A program made the position numbers and the translations under genes. Below, in pieces: positions 1 through 10,015 of a DNA stretch of 64,000 nucleotides. The DNA comes from Bartonella tribocorum CIP 105476 (lineage in GTDB: Bacteria > Pseudomonadota > Alphaproteobacteria > Rhizobiales > Rhizobiaceae), in assembly GCF_000196435.1 (NCBI RefSeq), contig NC_010161.1, positions 1,426,001-1,490,000 of the forward strand, given 5' to 3'. How positions within the stretch are numbered: the stretch's first letter is position 1; each line of letters begins with the position of its first letter. Below the pieces are notes generated by a model. That model was given only the letters and a program-made list of their open reading frames with translations. It was not told the DNA's origin and made no database searches.

Positions 1-41
1 GCTTAGAAGGCCGTTGCTCTATCCAGCTGAGCTACGGGACC
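1..41 (-). tRNA. tRNA-Arg (anticodon TCT), partial
   Basis: Read on the minus strand, this is the 5' part of a tRNA: a seven-base acceptor strand beginning at 41, the T8-A9 junction, a D-arm with the usual AGCTCAG...GG pattern, and an anticodon arm whose loop carries TCT. The window begins inside the 3' side of the anticodon arm, so the variable loop, T-arm and acceptor 3' strand are missing. The Arg (TCT) identity rests on the anticodon alone. Confidence 0.85.
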
Positions 42-87
42 CAACACCCAACTGATTATTTTCTCAATTCAAAATAGCATCTTTAAC

Positions 88-393
88 TCAATGTGTCCAA
101 GATTGCTGCCGATCACTGCGAAAATTATCAGAATAAGAGACAGCACGCCGAATCGAGGCATGTGTTTTTTCTACACGATAAGGAATAGCATTCCTGCGCG
201 CAAAAGCAACGGCTTCTTCCCTCCTATTAAAACGGATTCTTACTTGACTATTCATATCAGATGTTGCCGTGTAACCCATAAGAGGCTCTAGCATTTTTGC
301 TTTCATAGGCTCATACTGTAGAATCCAAAAGCCTGTATTCCCCTTACCTGACTGCATAGCTGTTTTAGCAGGACTATAAATACGTGCAATCAT
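88..393 (-). CDS. Complex I accessory subunit, NDUFS4-like (ETC complex I subunit family)
   Basis: This protein of about 101 residues matches the family of bacterial homologues of the mitochondrial complex I 18-kDa subunit (NDUFS4). The N-terminus MIARIYSPAKTAMQSGKG, with tryptophan about 20 residues in and then a basic NRREEAVAFA segment, is characteristic. It is expected to be a soluble peripheral subunit that stabilises NADH:quinone oxidoreductase on the cytoplasmic side. An in-frame ATG lies 24 bases upstream, but the start at 393 matches the family and follows an AAGGG ribosome site. It sits alone between tRNA-Arg and tRNA-Pro, away from any nuo operon in view. Alphaproteobacteria commonly keep this gene unlinked. 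Confidence 0.85.
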   Translation of the reverse strand: MIARIYSPAKTAMQSGKGNTGFWILQYEPMKAKMLEPLMGYTATSDMNSQVRIRFNRREEAVAFARRNAIPYRVEKTHASIRRAVSYSDNFRSDRQQSWTH

Positions 394-482
394 GCCTTTT
401 CCCTTCAGATTACACAACGCTTGAACGATTATTTTTTACCACACGTACCCAACCGGGTCATTCTCATACACTTCATCAAACA

Positions 483-559
483 TGGTCGGAGCGATAGGAT
501 TCGAACCTACGACCCCCTGATCCCAAATCAGGCGCGCTACCAGGCTGCGCTACGCTCCG
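483..559 (-). tRNA. tRNA-Pro (anticodon TGG)
   Basis: On the minus strand this is a complete cloverleaf of 77 bases including an encoded CCA at 483-485. The seven-base acceptor stem pairs 553-559 with 487-493, and the T-arm contains GGTTCGAATCC. The anticodon loop reads TGG, giving proline. The discriminator base is A at 486. Confidence 0.96.
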
Positions 560-1284
560 CCATTTAACATTTATTTGATGCACATTTCCTAAAATTTTCA
601 CAACAGAAGTGCAAGAGAAAAACACACTTTTTTTCAATTTTGTTGCATTTCTTTACAAAAAAGAATGTTTTTAAATTTTTTTCCTCCTCAATAACATATT
701 TATTGACGAAAACAGAAAGAACATCCGTACAAAAATCTAATCGATATAAAAAATAATGAATCCCTTTATAAGGATTCTATAATTTTATCCTGCTTTAAGT
801 GAACTCCCACTGTATCAGAACCATTCTACAGGTAGAATTTTAGAAAAAAACGACTTATTACTACAAGGGCTTTCCCAAAGGGAATATAATATCTCTACTG
901 TACTCATATAAAATCCCGCTGTATTAAGCTTCTTTCCTCTCTTTCTATTCTTCCAAGGATGAGAAAACTCTTGTTTCTCCTATAATCCAAGTCCATAAAC
1001 AACAAACATTTCTTCAAATCATAAAAGCTTTATTAAAAATAGAGTGAAGAACTCTTTTTAGAAATATGTTCAAATACAAAATATACCGCTTATATAAATG
1101 ATGAAAAGAACATTCATCCCATAAAATCTCAAAGCCATTTAAACGAAACGCATAAAAATAGTAAAAAATAACATTTTTTCACTCTTAACAGATATCAAAA
1201 AAGCAGAAATTTAAATGACTTGTCTTTCCTCCTATTCAAACAACAATAAAAGGAGAGAACACGTAAAGCCATGATAAGGAGTGT
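560..1284. other. AT-rich spacer without recognisable gene
   Basis: About 725 bases lie between tRNA-Pro and hdaA. I see no open frame with a ribosome site, no RNA gene and no repeat. A short inverted repeat (ACGTAAA at 1261-1267 with TTTACGT at 1284-1290) overlaps the 3' end of hdaA. It might form a weak stem after the gene, but on the minus strand the stem is not followed by a clear T run. Confidence 0.6.
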
Positions 1285-1974
1285 TTACGTTTTTTTTCTA
1301 TTCAAAACTTCAGCAATAACAGCACGCGTTATTTTCCTTTTTCTTTGTAACGCCAACTGATCAACAGAATCAATAACATGCTTCAATGAAAATAAAGAAC
1401 GTTCACAACGACTGATAAGATAATAAACTGTATCTGGATGCACAATAAGCTGCCTATCGGAAAAAAGCTTAAAGGCAACAGCTGTTAACAATGCATCATC
1501 AGGCTGATTAATTTCAACGAACATCACCGAATTAAGACGACTTTTTAGATCATTTAACTTTAAATTCCAAGCAGAAGGAAGTGTTTGTGCCGTCATCAAT
1601 AAAGTAGCTTGTCGTGCATCAATATTTGCTTGCTTAACACTGTTAATTAAATGAAAAAGTTCTGTCTCGTTAATTTCTCCTGCATCAATATCCTCTATTA
1701 AAAAGGGGCTACCTAAAGAAGCCATAGCAACAGCCTGATCAATTTTATTGCGCTGAATCCTGAATGCATTTGCTTTTTGGAGCCATATACTCGAAAAGTG
1801 CGTTTTTCCAGATCCTTCTTTTCCAACCAAAACTGCAATAGGTAAGCTCCAATTGGGCCAGTGATCAATAAGCTGAAAAGCCATACGATTGCTATCCGTC
1901 ACGACTAAATCATCAAATTGAAAAATTGGCTTATAAGGGAAATTTAACGATAATTGCGTTTCTCGCCCATTCAT
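1285..1974 (-). CDS. hdaA: DnaA-inactivator homologue HdaA (Hda/DnaA-like AAA+ protein)
   Basis: This 229-residue protein resembles the ATPase part of DnaA without its DNA-binding domain IV, as in Hda/HdaA. Residues 7-12 read QLSLNF, a sliding-clamp binding motif at the position where Hda binds DnaN. A Walker A GKEGSGKT lies at 51-58, and a hydrophobic strand ending in EDID fits Walker B. In the family, the clamp-bound protein stimulates ATP hydrolysis on DnaA after initiation and so prevents over-replication. The ATG overlaps the stop of the upstream permease gene by four bases, implying translational coupling. That pairing next to purM is seen in many Rhizobiales. No replication origin is visible here. 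Confidence 0.88.
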   Translation of the reverse strand: MNGRETQLSLNFPYKPIFQFDDLVVTDSNRMAFQLIDHWPNWSLPIAVLVGKEGSGKTHFSSIWLQKANAFRIQRNKIDQAVAMASLGSPFLIEDIDAGEINETELFHLINSVKQANIDARQATLLMTAQTLPSAWNLKLNDLKSRLNSVMFVEINQPDDALLTAVAFKLFSDRQLIVHPDTVYYLISRCERSLFSLKHVIDSVDQLALQRKRKITRAVIAEVLNRKKT

Positions 1975-3182
1975 TTTTGCGGCTCCGAATTTCCACTTCG
2001 CGAATACATCTGAGAACTAAGATAAGTGTGAAGAGCAAAACGAACTAAAACGCCCACAGCCGCCGCTGCAGGAACAGCAACAAGCATACCGGTAAAACCA
2101 AAGAGTGAAGAAAAAGCAAAAAGCGAAAACATCAACCACACAGGATGTAATCCCACCGATGAACCAACAAGTTTTGGTTGAAGAACATAACCCTCAATAA
2201 ATTGACCAATTAAAAAAAGTGCCAACACAACGATGATTCCCCCCCAATTATTGGGATAAAACTGAACCCATGCAATCCCAACAGAAAGGAGCAAACCACT
2301 CATTGTTCCAATATAAGGAATAAAGCTAATAAGGCCAATAAACATACCAATCAAAAGACCAAAATTGAGTCCTGCAATCGTTAAACCAATTGCATAATAG
2401 CCTCCCAATATGAGACAAACAGTTCCTTGTCCACGAACAAAACCTGCGATAGCTCTATCCATTTCATGAAAAATACTACGAACAGTTTCAAGATGATCGC
2501 GTGGTATTAACGAATCAATTGCTCTCACCATACGTGGCCAATCTAATAACATATAAAATGTCACCACAGGCGCCACAACAAATAGGCTAACGATATTAAC
2601 GATAGACTTTCCTGATTTCAAAAGTGAATTCAAAAGAGATGTAATAAAATCAGAACCTTCTCCCAAAAGCCCTTTAATATTACTCCGTAATTCATTTGGA
2701 TCACTTCCAAAATAGTCCCTTATCCAATCAAAATCATGCTCAACGAAAAAAGTTTGAATACGATTCATATAAACAGGTAAGCCATCACTCACAAATTGTT
2801 GTATTTGCCAACTAATAATAGGAATCAGAATAATCAAAGCAGCAACAAAGATGATAACAATAAATAAAGTAATGAGGACAGTCCCAAAAACACGACGAAT
2901 ACCAAACTTTTCAAGGAGTTGAACAATGGGATTAAGAAAATAAGCCAACACAATCCCTGCCACAAAAGGAAGCAAAATTGATCCAAAAATAAACATAAAA
3001 AGAATGAAAAAAATCAGCGCCCCCAGCCAAAAAAAGATTTGTCTTTTCATATTATTCGGCAACGGTAATTGTGTATATGCTGGCGTATAACTCTTATAAC
3101 GGTCACGAGATGTATTCTCACTCACTTTCTTTTTCATAAGTTTCCAAGAAGACTGTCCATGATTATCTGATATCTTGCTCAT
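1971..3182 (-). CDS. AI-2E/PerM-family inner-membrane permease
   Basis: A 403-residue integral membrane protein. A hydrophilic N-terminal stretch of about 45 residues is followed by two close membrane spans, an amphipathic soluble insert around residues 120-200, and then a block of hydrophobic spans ending near residue 385. This is the layout of the AI-2 exporter/PerM family (UPF0118), including the conserved C-terminal glycine-rich FIPYIG and LVGSSVGLHP segments. Substrates of most family members are unknown, so no transported compound is assigned. It is upstream of and overlaps hdaA. It is divergent from purM, with about 160 bases between the two starts that must hold both promoters. Confidence 0.85.
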   Translation of the reverse strand: MSKISDNHGQSSWKLMKKKVSENTSRDRYKSYTPAYTQLPLPNNMKRQIFFWLGALIFFILFMFIFGSILLPFVAGIVLAYFLNPIVQLLEKFGIRRVFGTVLITLFIVIIFVAALIILIPIISWQIQQFVSDGLPVYMNRIQTFFVEHDFDWIRDYFGSDPNELRSNIKGLLGEGSDFITSLLNSLLKSGKSIVNIVSLFVVAPVVTFYMLLDWPRMVRAIDSLIPRDHLETVRSIFHEMDRAIAGFVRGQGTVCLILGGYYAIGLTIAGLNFGLLIGMFIGLISFIPYIGTMSGLLLSVGIAWVQFYPNNWGGIIVVLALFLIGQFIEGYVLQPKLVGSSVGLHPVWLMFSLFAFSSLFGFTGMLVAVPAAAAVGVLVRFALHTYLSSQMYSRSGNSEPQK

Positions 3183-3340
3183 AAAATACCCTAAAAAAAT
3201 TCTTCACAAAAATTATAAATATCTTAAAAATAAGGTACAAGCAAAGTTGCTTATTTTCTTATCAATATCTCTTGCAGAAAAAACTCTATCATGGCATTGC
3301 ATAACGTCAAAACCTGATTTTCCATTAAAGGAAGGCTCCA

Positions 3341-4432
3341 ATGAGCAATCAAGATCTTATAAATAATAAGTCCAAAGCTGGTCTTACCTACGCAAAAGCC
3401 GGTGTAAACATCGATATGGGTAATGCTATGGTGGAAAAAATTAAACCCTTTATACGCGCGACAAAACGAGCGGGAGCAGATGCAGAAATTGGCGGGTTTG
3501 GTGGCCTTTTTGATTTAAAAGCAGCGGGTTTCACAGATCCTATCTTAGTCGCAGCCAATGATGGTGTGGGAACAAAACTAAAAATTGCCATTGAAGTGGG
3601 GCACCATAACACTGTAGGCATTGATCTGGTCGCTATGTGTGTCAATGATTTACTTGTACAAGGGGCAGAACCTCTTTTTTTTCTGGATTATTTTGCAACT
3701 GGAAAACTTGATCCTGAACAAGGTGCCGCAATCGTTTCTGGTATTGCAGAAGGATGTAAACAATCCGGTGCGGCTCTCATTGGAGGAGAAACTGCAGAAA
3801 TGCCAGGAATGTATGCAGAAGGAGATTATGATCTAGCAGGTTTTGCTGTAGGCGCATGTGAACGCAGCATGCTGCTCCCTTCAAAAAACCTAACAGAAGG
3901 TGATATTATCTTAGGTTTAAGCGCCTCTGGAATTCATTCCAACGGCTTTTCACTTGTTCGACGAATCATTGAGCAAAATGATCTCAAATGGAATGACCCT
4001 GCCCCTTTTGATCCCTCAAATAACCTTGGTGTAGCGCTCCTGACACCAACACGCATTTATGTGAAATCGCTTCTTCCTATTATGCGAAAATACGAAGGAG
4101 TTAAAGCTCTAGCGCATATTACGGGTGGAGGTTTTCTCGAAAATATTCCACGTGTCATTCCCTCTTCTCTCTGCGCTGAAATTAATCTTTCTACCATCAA
4201 TGTTCCCTCCGTCTTTTCATGGATTGCCAAACAAGGTAAAATAGAAGAAACAGAAATGTTACGGACATTCAATTGTGGTATTGGTATGATCATTATCGTG
4301 GGACAGCATACAGCTGAAGCAGTTACGCAAGCTCTTGAAAAAAATGGAGAGACTGTAACTCCCCTTGGCATTTTAACAAAACGCCAAGATCAAAATAAAG
4401 GAATACTTTATAGAGGAGTACTGCATTTATGA
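3341..4432 (+). CDS. purM: Phosphoribosylformylglycinamidine cyclo-ligase (AIR synthetase)
   Basis: PurM performs the ATP-dependent ring closure of FGAM to AIR, the fifth step of purine synthesis. The 363-residue length is normal. Family motifs are present: the N-terminal [11 protein letters not shown], the glycine-rich [11 protein letters not shown] segment, [12 protein letters not shown], and [11 protein letters not shown] near residue 150. A strong AAGGAAGG ribosome site sits just before the ATG at 3341. The gene overlaps purN by four bases (ATGA), so the two are co-translated. The other purine genes lie 8-12 kb downstream, not in this operon. Confidence 0.97.
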   Translation: MSNQDLINNKSKAGLTYAKAGVNIDMGNAMVEKIKPFIRATKRAGADAEIGGFGGLFDLKAAGFTDPILVAANDGVGTKLKIAIEVGHHNTVGIDLVAMCVNDLLVQGAEPLFFLDYFATGKLDPEQGAAIVSGIAEGCKQSGAALIGGETAEMPGMYAEGDYDLAGFAVGACERSMLLPSKNLTEGDIILGLSASGIHSNGFSLVRRIIEQNDLKWNDPAPFDPSNNLGVALLTPTRIYVKSLLPIMRKYEGVKALAHITGGGFLENIPRVIPSSLCAEINLSTINVPSVFSWIAKQGKIEETEMLRTFNCGIGMIIIVGQHTAEAVTQALEKNGETVTPLGILTKRQDQNKGILYRGVLHL

Positions 4433-5040
4433 AAAAAAAAATCGTCGTTTTCATTTCTGGTAATGGGTCCAATATGGTCGCCCTTGCTCAAGCAAGTCAA
4501 CAAAAGGGATATCCTGCTAAAATTGTCGCAGTTATTTGCGATAATCCACGTGCAAACGGTATTGAAAAAGCACAAAATCATAACTTACCTATTCATGTTG
4601 TTGATCGCAAAATCTACAAAACGAAAGAAGAGCATGAAGAAGATATTTTCACGATTTTAGATCAATATAAACCGGATTTTCTCTGCTTTGCGGGGTATAT
4701 GCGCCTTATCTCATCACGTTTCGTAAAACTTTATGAGGGACGAATTTTAAACATTCACCCTTCTCTTTTACCTTCATTTAAAGGCTTAAATACGCATGAA
4801 AGAGTTTTACGAGCAGGTGTAAAAATCACAGGCTGCACTGTGCATCTTGTTACAGAAGATATGGATGCTGGAAAAATCCTTGCCCAAGCAGCCGTTCCAG
4901 TCTATCCTGATGATAGCACGGAGTGCTTAGCACAAAGAGTTCTTAAAGCAGAGCATAAACTCTACCCTGAAGCCTTAAAAGCATTTATTGAAGGAAAGAG
5001 CAAAAGTGTCGATACGCAACAACAGCTCTTATCCTTTTAA
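4429..5040 (+). CDS. purN: Phosphoribosylglycinamide formyltransferase (GAR transformylase)
   Basis: PurN transfers a formyl group from 10-formyl-tetrahydrofolate to GAR. The 203-residue protein begins with the phosphate-binding [11 protein letters not shown] segment. The catalytic residues are visible as N108 and H110 in NIHPSLLP and D146 in DMDAG, matching N106, H108 and D144 of the E. coli enzyme. It is coupled to purM by a four-base overlap. No clear terminator was found in the 275 bases before the convergent cckA gene. Confidence 0.96.
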   Translation: MKKKIVVFISGNGSNMVALAQASQQKGYPAKIVAVICDNPRANGIEKAQNHNLPIHVVDRKIYKTKEEHEEDIFTILDQYKPDFLCFAGYMRLISSRFVKLYEGRILNIHPSLLPSFKGLNTHERVLRAGVKITGCTVHLVTEDMDAGKILAQAAVPVYPDDSTECLAQRVLKAEHKLYPEALKAFIEGKSKSVDTQQQLLSF

Positions 5041-5315
5041 GGATATCAGAGGTTTGTAGTATTTTTCAACGTTTTACATGCAATTTATTCTCAGCGCCTA
5101 TCATTAAAAACCTCTCATGTTGGCAGGATAAAGTCTATTTCTTCATAAATTTTTGCATAGAATACGTAATTTTTTTTATTATTTAAATTTCCAAATTGTT
5201 CTTGCTTATTTAAGTTTTCCGGATATTACCACGAGCTCTACTGAATCAAAATACTCTCGTATTTCCCTTAAAACATTTTAAAATACGCAATTTTTCTATT
5301 GCATTAATTTTTGCA

Positions 5316-7862
5316 TCATGATGAAAGTGTTTCTTTAACTGTTAGAGCTAACTGTTTGAGTGTAAAAGGTTTAGATAAAAAACCAAAAACAGCATCTTGT
5401 GGAAGATTCTTAGCAAAAGCATCTTTTGCATATCCAGAGACGAAAAGAAATTTGATATCAGGATATTTTTTACGGACTTCCTTCAATAAAGTGGGCCCAT
5501 CCATTTCTGGCATCACCACATCGGAAACAATAATATCAACAGCTCCTTTTTTTTCTTCAAGAACAGAAAGAGCTTCCACTCCACTTGCCGCCTCTAAAAC
5601 CGTATATCCTCTCATTTGAAGAGCCCTTACCCCCCCCATTCTGACCGCATCCTCATCTTCAACCAATAAAACAGTAGCAGACCCTGTTAGATCTATATTT
5701 TTATCTTTCTCTTCATCTTTTTCAATCTTTTGAGAAACCTCTTTTATATCTGGGATATAACGGGGCAGAAAAATATGAAATGTTGCCCCTTCTCCTTCTT
5801 TACTTTCACAATAGATATACCCACCGCTTTGCTTGATAATTCCATAAACCATCGATAAACCAAGGCCTGTTCCTTTTCCAACTTCTTTTGTTGTAAAAAA
5901 TGGCTCAAACATTTTTTCTTGTATAGCAGCAGATATCCCAGTCCCTGTATCTGAAATAGTCAATTGCACATATTCACCAATTACTAAACCCAGATGATTA
6001 AATTCAGCACTTTGTTGTTTTGTAATATTGTTTGTCGCAATCGTAACAATACCGCCATCAAACATGGCATCACGCGCATTAATAACCAAATTCATAACCA
6101 CACGCTGAAAAGATGCCTGATCGACTTCAACGTTCCACAAATCTCTTCCATGGATAATTTTTAACTGAATATTATTCCCCAAAAGTGGTAAAATAAGATT
6201 GCGAATGTCTGATAAAAATTCTGTAAAATCAACCTCTTCAGGTCGAAGTGTTTGCTTTCTAGAAAAAGCGAGTAATTGCTGTACAAGAGCAGCAGCACGA
6301 TTAGCATTATTTTTAATATTGATGAGATCAGCATGAGCAGGATCAGAACTACGATGCGTATTTAAAAGAAGATCACATGACATTAAAATTGCTGTTAAAA
6401 CATTATTAAAATCATGAGCAATACCACCTGCCAATTGTCCAACAGCTTGCATCTTCTGGCTTTGCATTATTTTATCTTCAAGTGTTTTTTGTTCTGTTGT
6501 TTCAATGACAGAAATAATGACCAAATCTTGTAGCGCATCACCATGATAGGGTGGAACAGACATAACATGAAGACGTAAATGGCATTCTTCATTCTTTTCT
6601 AAAACAGTTTCCAAAGAAACAACGTAATTTTTATTAGTCGCAATTTTCTGAAAGGCACGCTCTAACTGCCCACAATCACGACGAGAAATAATATCATAAA
6701 AATTGATCGTTTTATCCCTACATTCGGTGAGTGATGAAAAAGCATTATTCATATGAACCAACTGCCCTTTCTGATCCACCACGGCTATTGCAAAAGGACT
6801 CGCATCAAAATATTCACCTAATATACGAGGTAATTTTAATTGATCATCCTCTTCTTTTTCTTTTTGTATTTGTTGTGGAATGATCACAATACGATAAATG
6901 GCTTCCTCCTCTAAGAGAGAAGAAGCAGAGATAAAACAATGAAATATTTTCTCACAAATCGTCTGTAGATTTAAACATAGTGAAAAACTATAGGGTAAAG
7001 AGTAACCTGAACTTTGATATCTGTTGATTTGCAAACAAATATCACTCCATGAGCTCTTAGCACCAACACTCTCAAATAATGGATCAAAATGATATTGACC
7101 AACCGAAAAATTTGCTAAATTAATTGAGAACCATTCGGCAAAAACCGCATTGGCATAAAGAAGAGTGCCTTGTGTATTAACTGATACAAAACCAACAGGA
7201 GCTTGATCTAAATGATTAATCGCCTCTTGAAGGTTAGAGAAAAAAACTTCTCGGTTTTGTTGTAAATGCGAAATATCGCTAATACGCCAAAGTAAAAGCT
7301 TTTTCTTCTGTTTTGTAATAGGTTGAACAGAAATATTATACCAAGCAGATTTTTTTTGTGTAGAATCGGTGAAAATTGGTTGCTCTACTCTTAACTCTTC
7401 TTGCGCTGAACGATTATTACAAGCCGCAACTTTTAAGCGATAGGAAAGTGCACCAGCTCCTGGAAGATCAGCAATAACCCTATAACAAGACCCTTCAGGC
7501 TTATAGGTCAGAATTTTTTGATAGTTTTGATTAGAATAATGAACAAAACCAGAAAGATCAGAGATTACAATTGCATCATCGCTCCTATTAAAGATGCTAA
7601 AGTCAAAATCTTCATGCAACCACAATGCACGGTATCTTAAAATTCCCATTCCACTTAAAACGAGTGTTGCAACACCGATAATTGCTAGAATCAAAAAAGA
7701 TCCCAGCACCACCTTTTGCAAATAACTTTGTGGATAAAAAAAATCTAAAATGCCTACAATGAAAAAGAAAACTAAGATAAAAACAACACCTAAAATCACA
7801 ACTCCCCGACGAACAGAAGACGAAGATGCTGATCTTTCATTATTTTCAAAACCTTTATCCAT
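5316..7862 (-). CDS. cckA: Hybrid sensor histidine kinase CckA
   Basis: An 848-residue hybrid kinase. Two membrane spans lie at about residues 20-42 and 48-70, followed by a long PAS-type region. The dimerisation/phosphoacceptor helix has H483 in [13 protein letters not shown]. The ATPase domain shows [16 protein letters not shown] and [15 protein letters not shown]-terminal receiver domain has D781 in [10 protein letters not shown]. This architecture is that of CckA, which in Alphaproteobacteria feeds phosphate through ChpT to CtrA and CpdR. Bartonella-type genomes normally keep this pathway. The gene is divergent from the FliO-domain gene, with about 210 bases between starts. I found no convincing CtrA half-site pair (TTAA-N7-TTAA) there. 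Confidence 0.93.
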   Translation of the reverse strand: MDKGFENNERSASSSSVRRGVVILGVVFILVFFFIVGILDFFYPQSYLQKVVLGSFLILAIIGVATLVLSGMGILRYRALWLHEDFDFSIFNRSDDAIVISDLSGFVHYSNQNYQKILTYKPEGSCYRVIADLPGAGALSYRLKVAACNNRSAQEELRVEQPIFTDSTQKKSAWYNISVQPITKQKKKLLLWRISDISHLQQNREVFFSNLQEAINHLDQAPVGFVSVNTQGTLLYANAVFAEWFSINLANFSVGQYHFDPLFESVGAKSSWSDICLQINRYQSSGYSLPYSFSLCLNLQTICEKIFHCFISASSLLEEEAIYRIVIIPQQIQKEKEEDDQLKLPRILGEYFDASPFAIAVVDQKGQLVHMNNAFSSLTECRDKTINFYDIISRRDCGQLERAFQKIATNKNYVVSLETVLEKNEECHLRLHVMSVPPYHGDALQDLVIISVIETTEQKTLEDKIMQSQKMQAVGQLAGGIAHDFNNVLTAILMSCDLLLNTHRSSDPAHADLINIKNNANRAAALVQQLLAFSRKQTLRPEEVDFTEFLSDIRNLILPLLGNNIQLKIIHGRDLWNVEVDQASFQRVVMNLVINARDAMFDGGIVTIATNNITKQQSAEFNHLGLVIGEYVQLTISDTGTGISAAIQEKMFEPFFTTKEVGKGTGLGLSMVYGIIKQSGGYIYCESKEGEGATFHIFLPRYIPDIKEVSQKIEKDEEKDKNIDLTGSATVLLVEDEDAVRMGGVRALQMRGYTVLEAASGVEALSVLEEKKGAVDIIVSDVVMPEMDGPTLLKEVRKKYPDIKFLFVSGYAKDAFAKNLPQDAVFGFLSKPFTLKQLALTVKETLSS

Positions 7863-8074
7863 TCTCTTTGCCTTAGATTAGCTGTTTCTTATACCAAGAA
7901 ACTTCCTTTATATTCATTGTTATAAAATATATACTATGATATCATCTTTTTAAGAAAGCTCACTTAATGTTAAAGAGTTTATTTCTGGTCTTTGAAGTAA
8001 ATCTTTTAAGGGTATGTTTGTAAATTTATCTCAATAAAAAACGATAGTTTCCATACCAAAATGGGAGAAAAACC

Positions 8075-8551
8075 ATGTATATCTGGTTATCAGACCAAAT
8101 CGGTGTATCTGCTGCCAATATAACGATAAGTTTTTTGTTTTTTGTAATAACAATCACAGCTATTACCATAATTATCTTATTTTTACGCTATTTAAATACG
8201 AAAAAATTCAACATTAAGAGAAAAAAAAGTCTATCACGATTAGCATTATGTGAAGCAATTTCTATAGATCGAACACGCCGCCTTGTTTTAGTCCGTTGTG
8301 ATAATAAAGAACACTTGCTTCTTATCGGCGGATTAACAGATGTGGTTGTAGAATCCGATATTACCAACATATCCAAAATACAAAAGAGAGAGATACACCC
8401 CTATCCCACTCCCCCCTTTACAGAGAGAAACGATACGCCAGATAAAGGCTCTTCTTCTTTTATCAATCAAGCAATAAAAGATTCAGCAATCACAGCTGAA
8501 ATTGAAGGGAGGCAAGAACCATCTTTGTTTATTCCCACCCCTCCAAAATAA
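8075..8551 (+). CDS. FliO/MopB-domain small membrane protein
   Basis: A 158-residue protein with one strong membrane span at about residues 15-42, a basic stop-transfer segment, and a compact domain. In that domain ISIDRTRRLVLVRCDN and HLLLIGG resemble the cytoplasmic FliO domain of the flagellar export gate. The C-terminal 60 residues are hydrophilic and probably disordered. A GGGAGA ribosome site precedes the ATG. No other flagellar gene is in view, and in related genomes this copy sits beside cckA rather than in a flagellar cluster. A role outside the flagellum is therefore possible. The domain match is good; the function is uncertain. Confidence 0.7.
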   Translation: MYIWLSDQIGVSAANITISFLFFVITITAITIIILFLRYLNTKKFNIKRKKSLSRLALCEAISIDRTRRLVLVRCDNKEHLLLIGGLTDVVVESDITNISKIQKREIHPYPTPPFTERNDTPDKGSSSFINQAIKDSAITAEIEGRQEPSLFIPTPPK

Positions 8552-8602
8552 AATATACAATTTTATCACTACGAACTTCGTTTGTTTACGTTCTAATAAC
8601 CT

Positions 8603-9019
8603 TTAATCATCACGATAAACTTTTTCACGCCGTTCGTGACGTTCTTGTGCTTCCAAAGACAAAACGGCAATCGGTCGCGCCTCAAGACGCTTTAAACTAA
8701 TGGGGTCGCCAGTTTCTTCGCAAAAACCATATGTCCCATTATCAATTCTCTCCAAGGCGGCATCTATTTTTGAAATAAGTTTTCTCTGACGATCACGAGC
8801 ACGTAATTCAATTGTACGATCAGTTTCACAAGATGCCCTATCGGTTAAATCGGGTTGAGCAACATTCTCTTCCTGCAAATTTTCCAAAGTCTCACGTGCT
8901 TCTTTTAAGATATCATTCTTCCAAGAAACCAATTTAGCACGAAAATACGCCTTTTGCCGCTCATTCATAAAAGGCTCATCTTCACTAGGGCGATATTGAC
9001 CATCAATCTCTTCGCTCAT
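8603..9019 (-). CDS. dksA: DksA/TraR-family transcription regulator
   Basis: A 138-residue DksA-like protein with a coiled-coil N-terminal half and a C-terminal globular zinc-finger-like domain ending in LEARPIAVLSLEAQERHE. DksA binds the RNA polymerase secondary channel and works with ppGpp. An upstream in-frame ATG would add 31 residues with no family similarity. The start at 9019 (MSEEIDGQY) matches the usual length and is preceded by GGAGG. The canonical four zinc cysteines are mostly absent: only one cysteine remains in FCEETGDPISLKRLE, with Thr, Ser and Ala in the other places. This resembles known zinc-independent variants. It is convergent with the FliO-domain gene. Confidence 0.88.
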   Translation of the reverse strand: MSEEIDGQYRPSEDEPFMNERQKAYFRAKLVSWKNDILKEARETLENLQEENVAQPDLTDRASCETDRTIELRARDRQRKLISKIDAALERIDNGTYGFCEETGDPISLKRLEARPIAVLSLEAQERHERREKVYRDD

Positions 9020-9336
9020 GCAATAAAAAACCTCCACATCTGCTCTGTGGGGTCTATATATTGTGCAATACCCAACAGCACAAGAGTAAAATGTTTTTTC
9101 ATAACAATCCACACATATATCTCTCTCAATACGCTTTTGGGTCTTGATATCTTTTTTGATTTCAAGTTGGACTCTTGGTCAAAGATCATCAAAAAATCAT
9201 CTTTTCATGTATTGAGGAAGCTTAAAAAGAAGAGAATTCTCAAATATCAGAGCCATCTCTCTCCTCCTTCTTCAGCGCACTAAAATTTAAACGAAGCACC
9301 GATAAATCGTTTCACCAATGCAAAAAATAAAAATCT

Positions 9337-9879
9337 TTATAAAGGTAAAGTATGATATCCGCGATTCAAATACATCAAAGCATCTTTTCCGTGATTACGA
9401 TTGATGGCAACAACTTCACCAACCAATACACAATGGGTTGCATGCTCATGCCAACAAATCAAACGACAATCAAAAGATGCTAAAGCATCTGAAAGACTAG
9501 GCGCTCCTGTCTGCAAAGTTCTCCATTGCGCAACATCAAAGCGCTCATTTTGTGGAACATTGCAACGCCCTGAAAAAATATCCGCTAATGGACGATGTTT
9601 TCCTGCCAAGCTATTAACACAAAAAATTCCATTCTCCATAAATACGTGATTCTTCAGATTATGACGCATGAGACAAACAAGAAGCGTTGGAGGATCATCT
9701 GATAAAGAACAGCATGCCGAAACCGTCACCCCGCGCTTTCCCTTAATGCCATCTGTTGTCACAATATGCACAGCACCTGCAAAATGGCTCATAGCATCTC
9801 GATATTCTTGTGAAGACGCGGTAATATTATGTTGAAGTTTAGGCACCAAACATGTTTTATGATTCGACATATCTTTCAT
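9337..9879 (-). CDS. Flavin reductase-like (FMN-binding) protein
   Basis: A 180-residue protein of the flavin reductase/HpaC-RutF family, which uses NAD(P)H to reduce FMN or FAD for a partner monooxygenase. Visible marks are the YRDAMSHFAGAVHIVTT start of the domain, RGVTVSACCSLSDDPPTLLVCL, the FCVNSLAG strand and a C-terminal GEVVAINRN segment. A second in-frame ATG four codons in (MSNH) is equally acceptable as start. The partner enzyme cannot be named from this context; the FAD monooxygenase at 30871 is far away and self-contained. Confidence 0.82.
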   Translation of the reverse strand: MKDMSNHKTCLVPKLQHNITASSQEYRDAMSHFAGAVHIVTTDGIKGKRGVTVSACCSLSDDPPTLLVCLMRHNLKNHVFMENGIFCVNSLAGKHRPLADIFSGRCNVPQNERFDVAQWRTLQTGAPSLSDALASFDCRLICWHEHATHCVLVGEVVAINRNHGKDALMYLNRGYHTLPL

Positions 9880-10015
9880 TTATAAAACTTTAAAATTTCA
9901 AGCGATCTTTCTATAACAAAGATCTATAATACGTATTTTTCTGTTCCGTCATAACACAAAAGATATTTGTGTATACACAGCAACATGATAAAAACAGCCA
10001 ATCAAGGAGATTTTT

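Noticed and set aside
3175..3366. 63-codon plus-strand frame overlapping the purM start
   Set aside because: It lies in the promoter spacer and runs over the purM ribosome site and first codons in another frame. No ribosome site of its own and no family resemblance.
7863..8074. CtrA binding site between cckA and the FliO-domain gene
   Set aside because: TTAA words occur, but not as a TTAA-N7-TTAA pair; the nearest spacings are 10 and 2.
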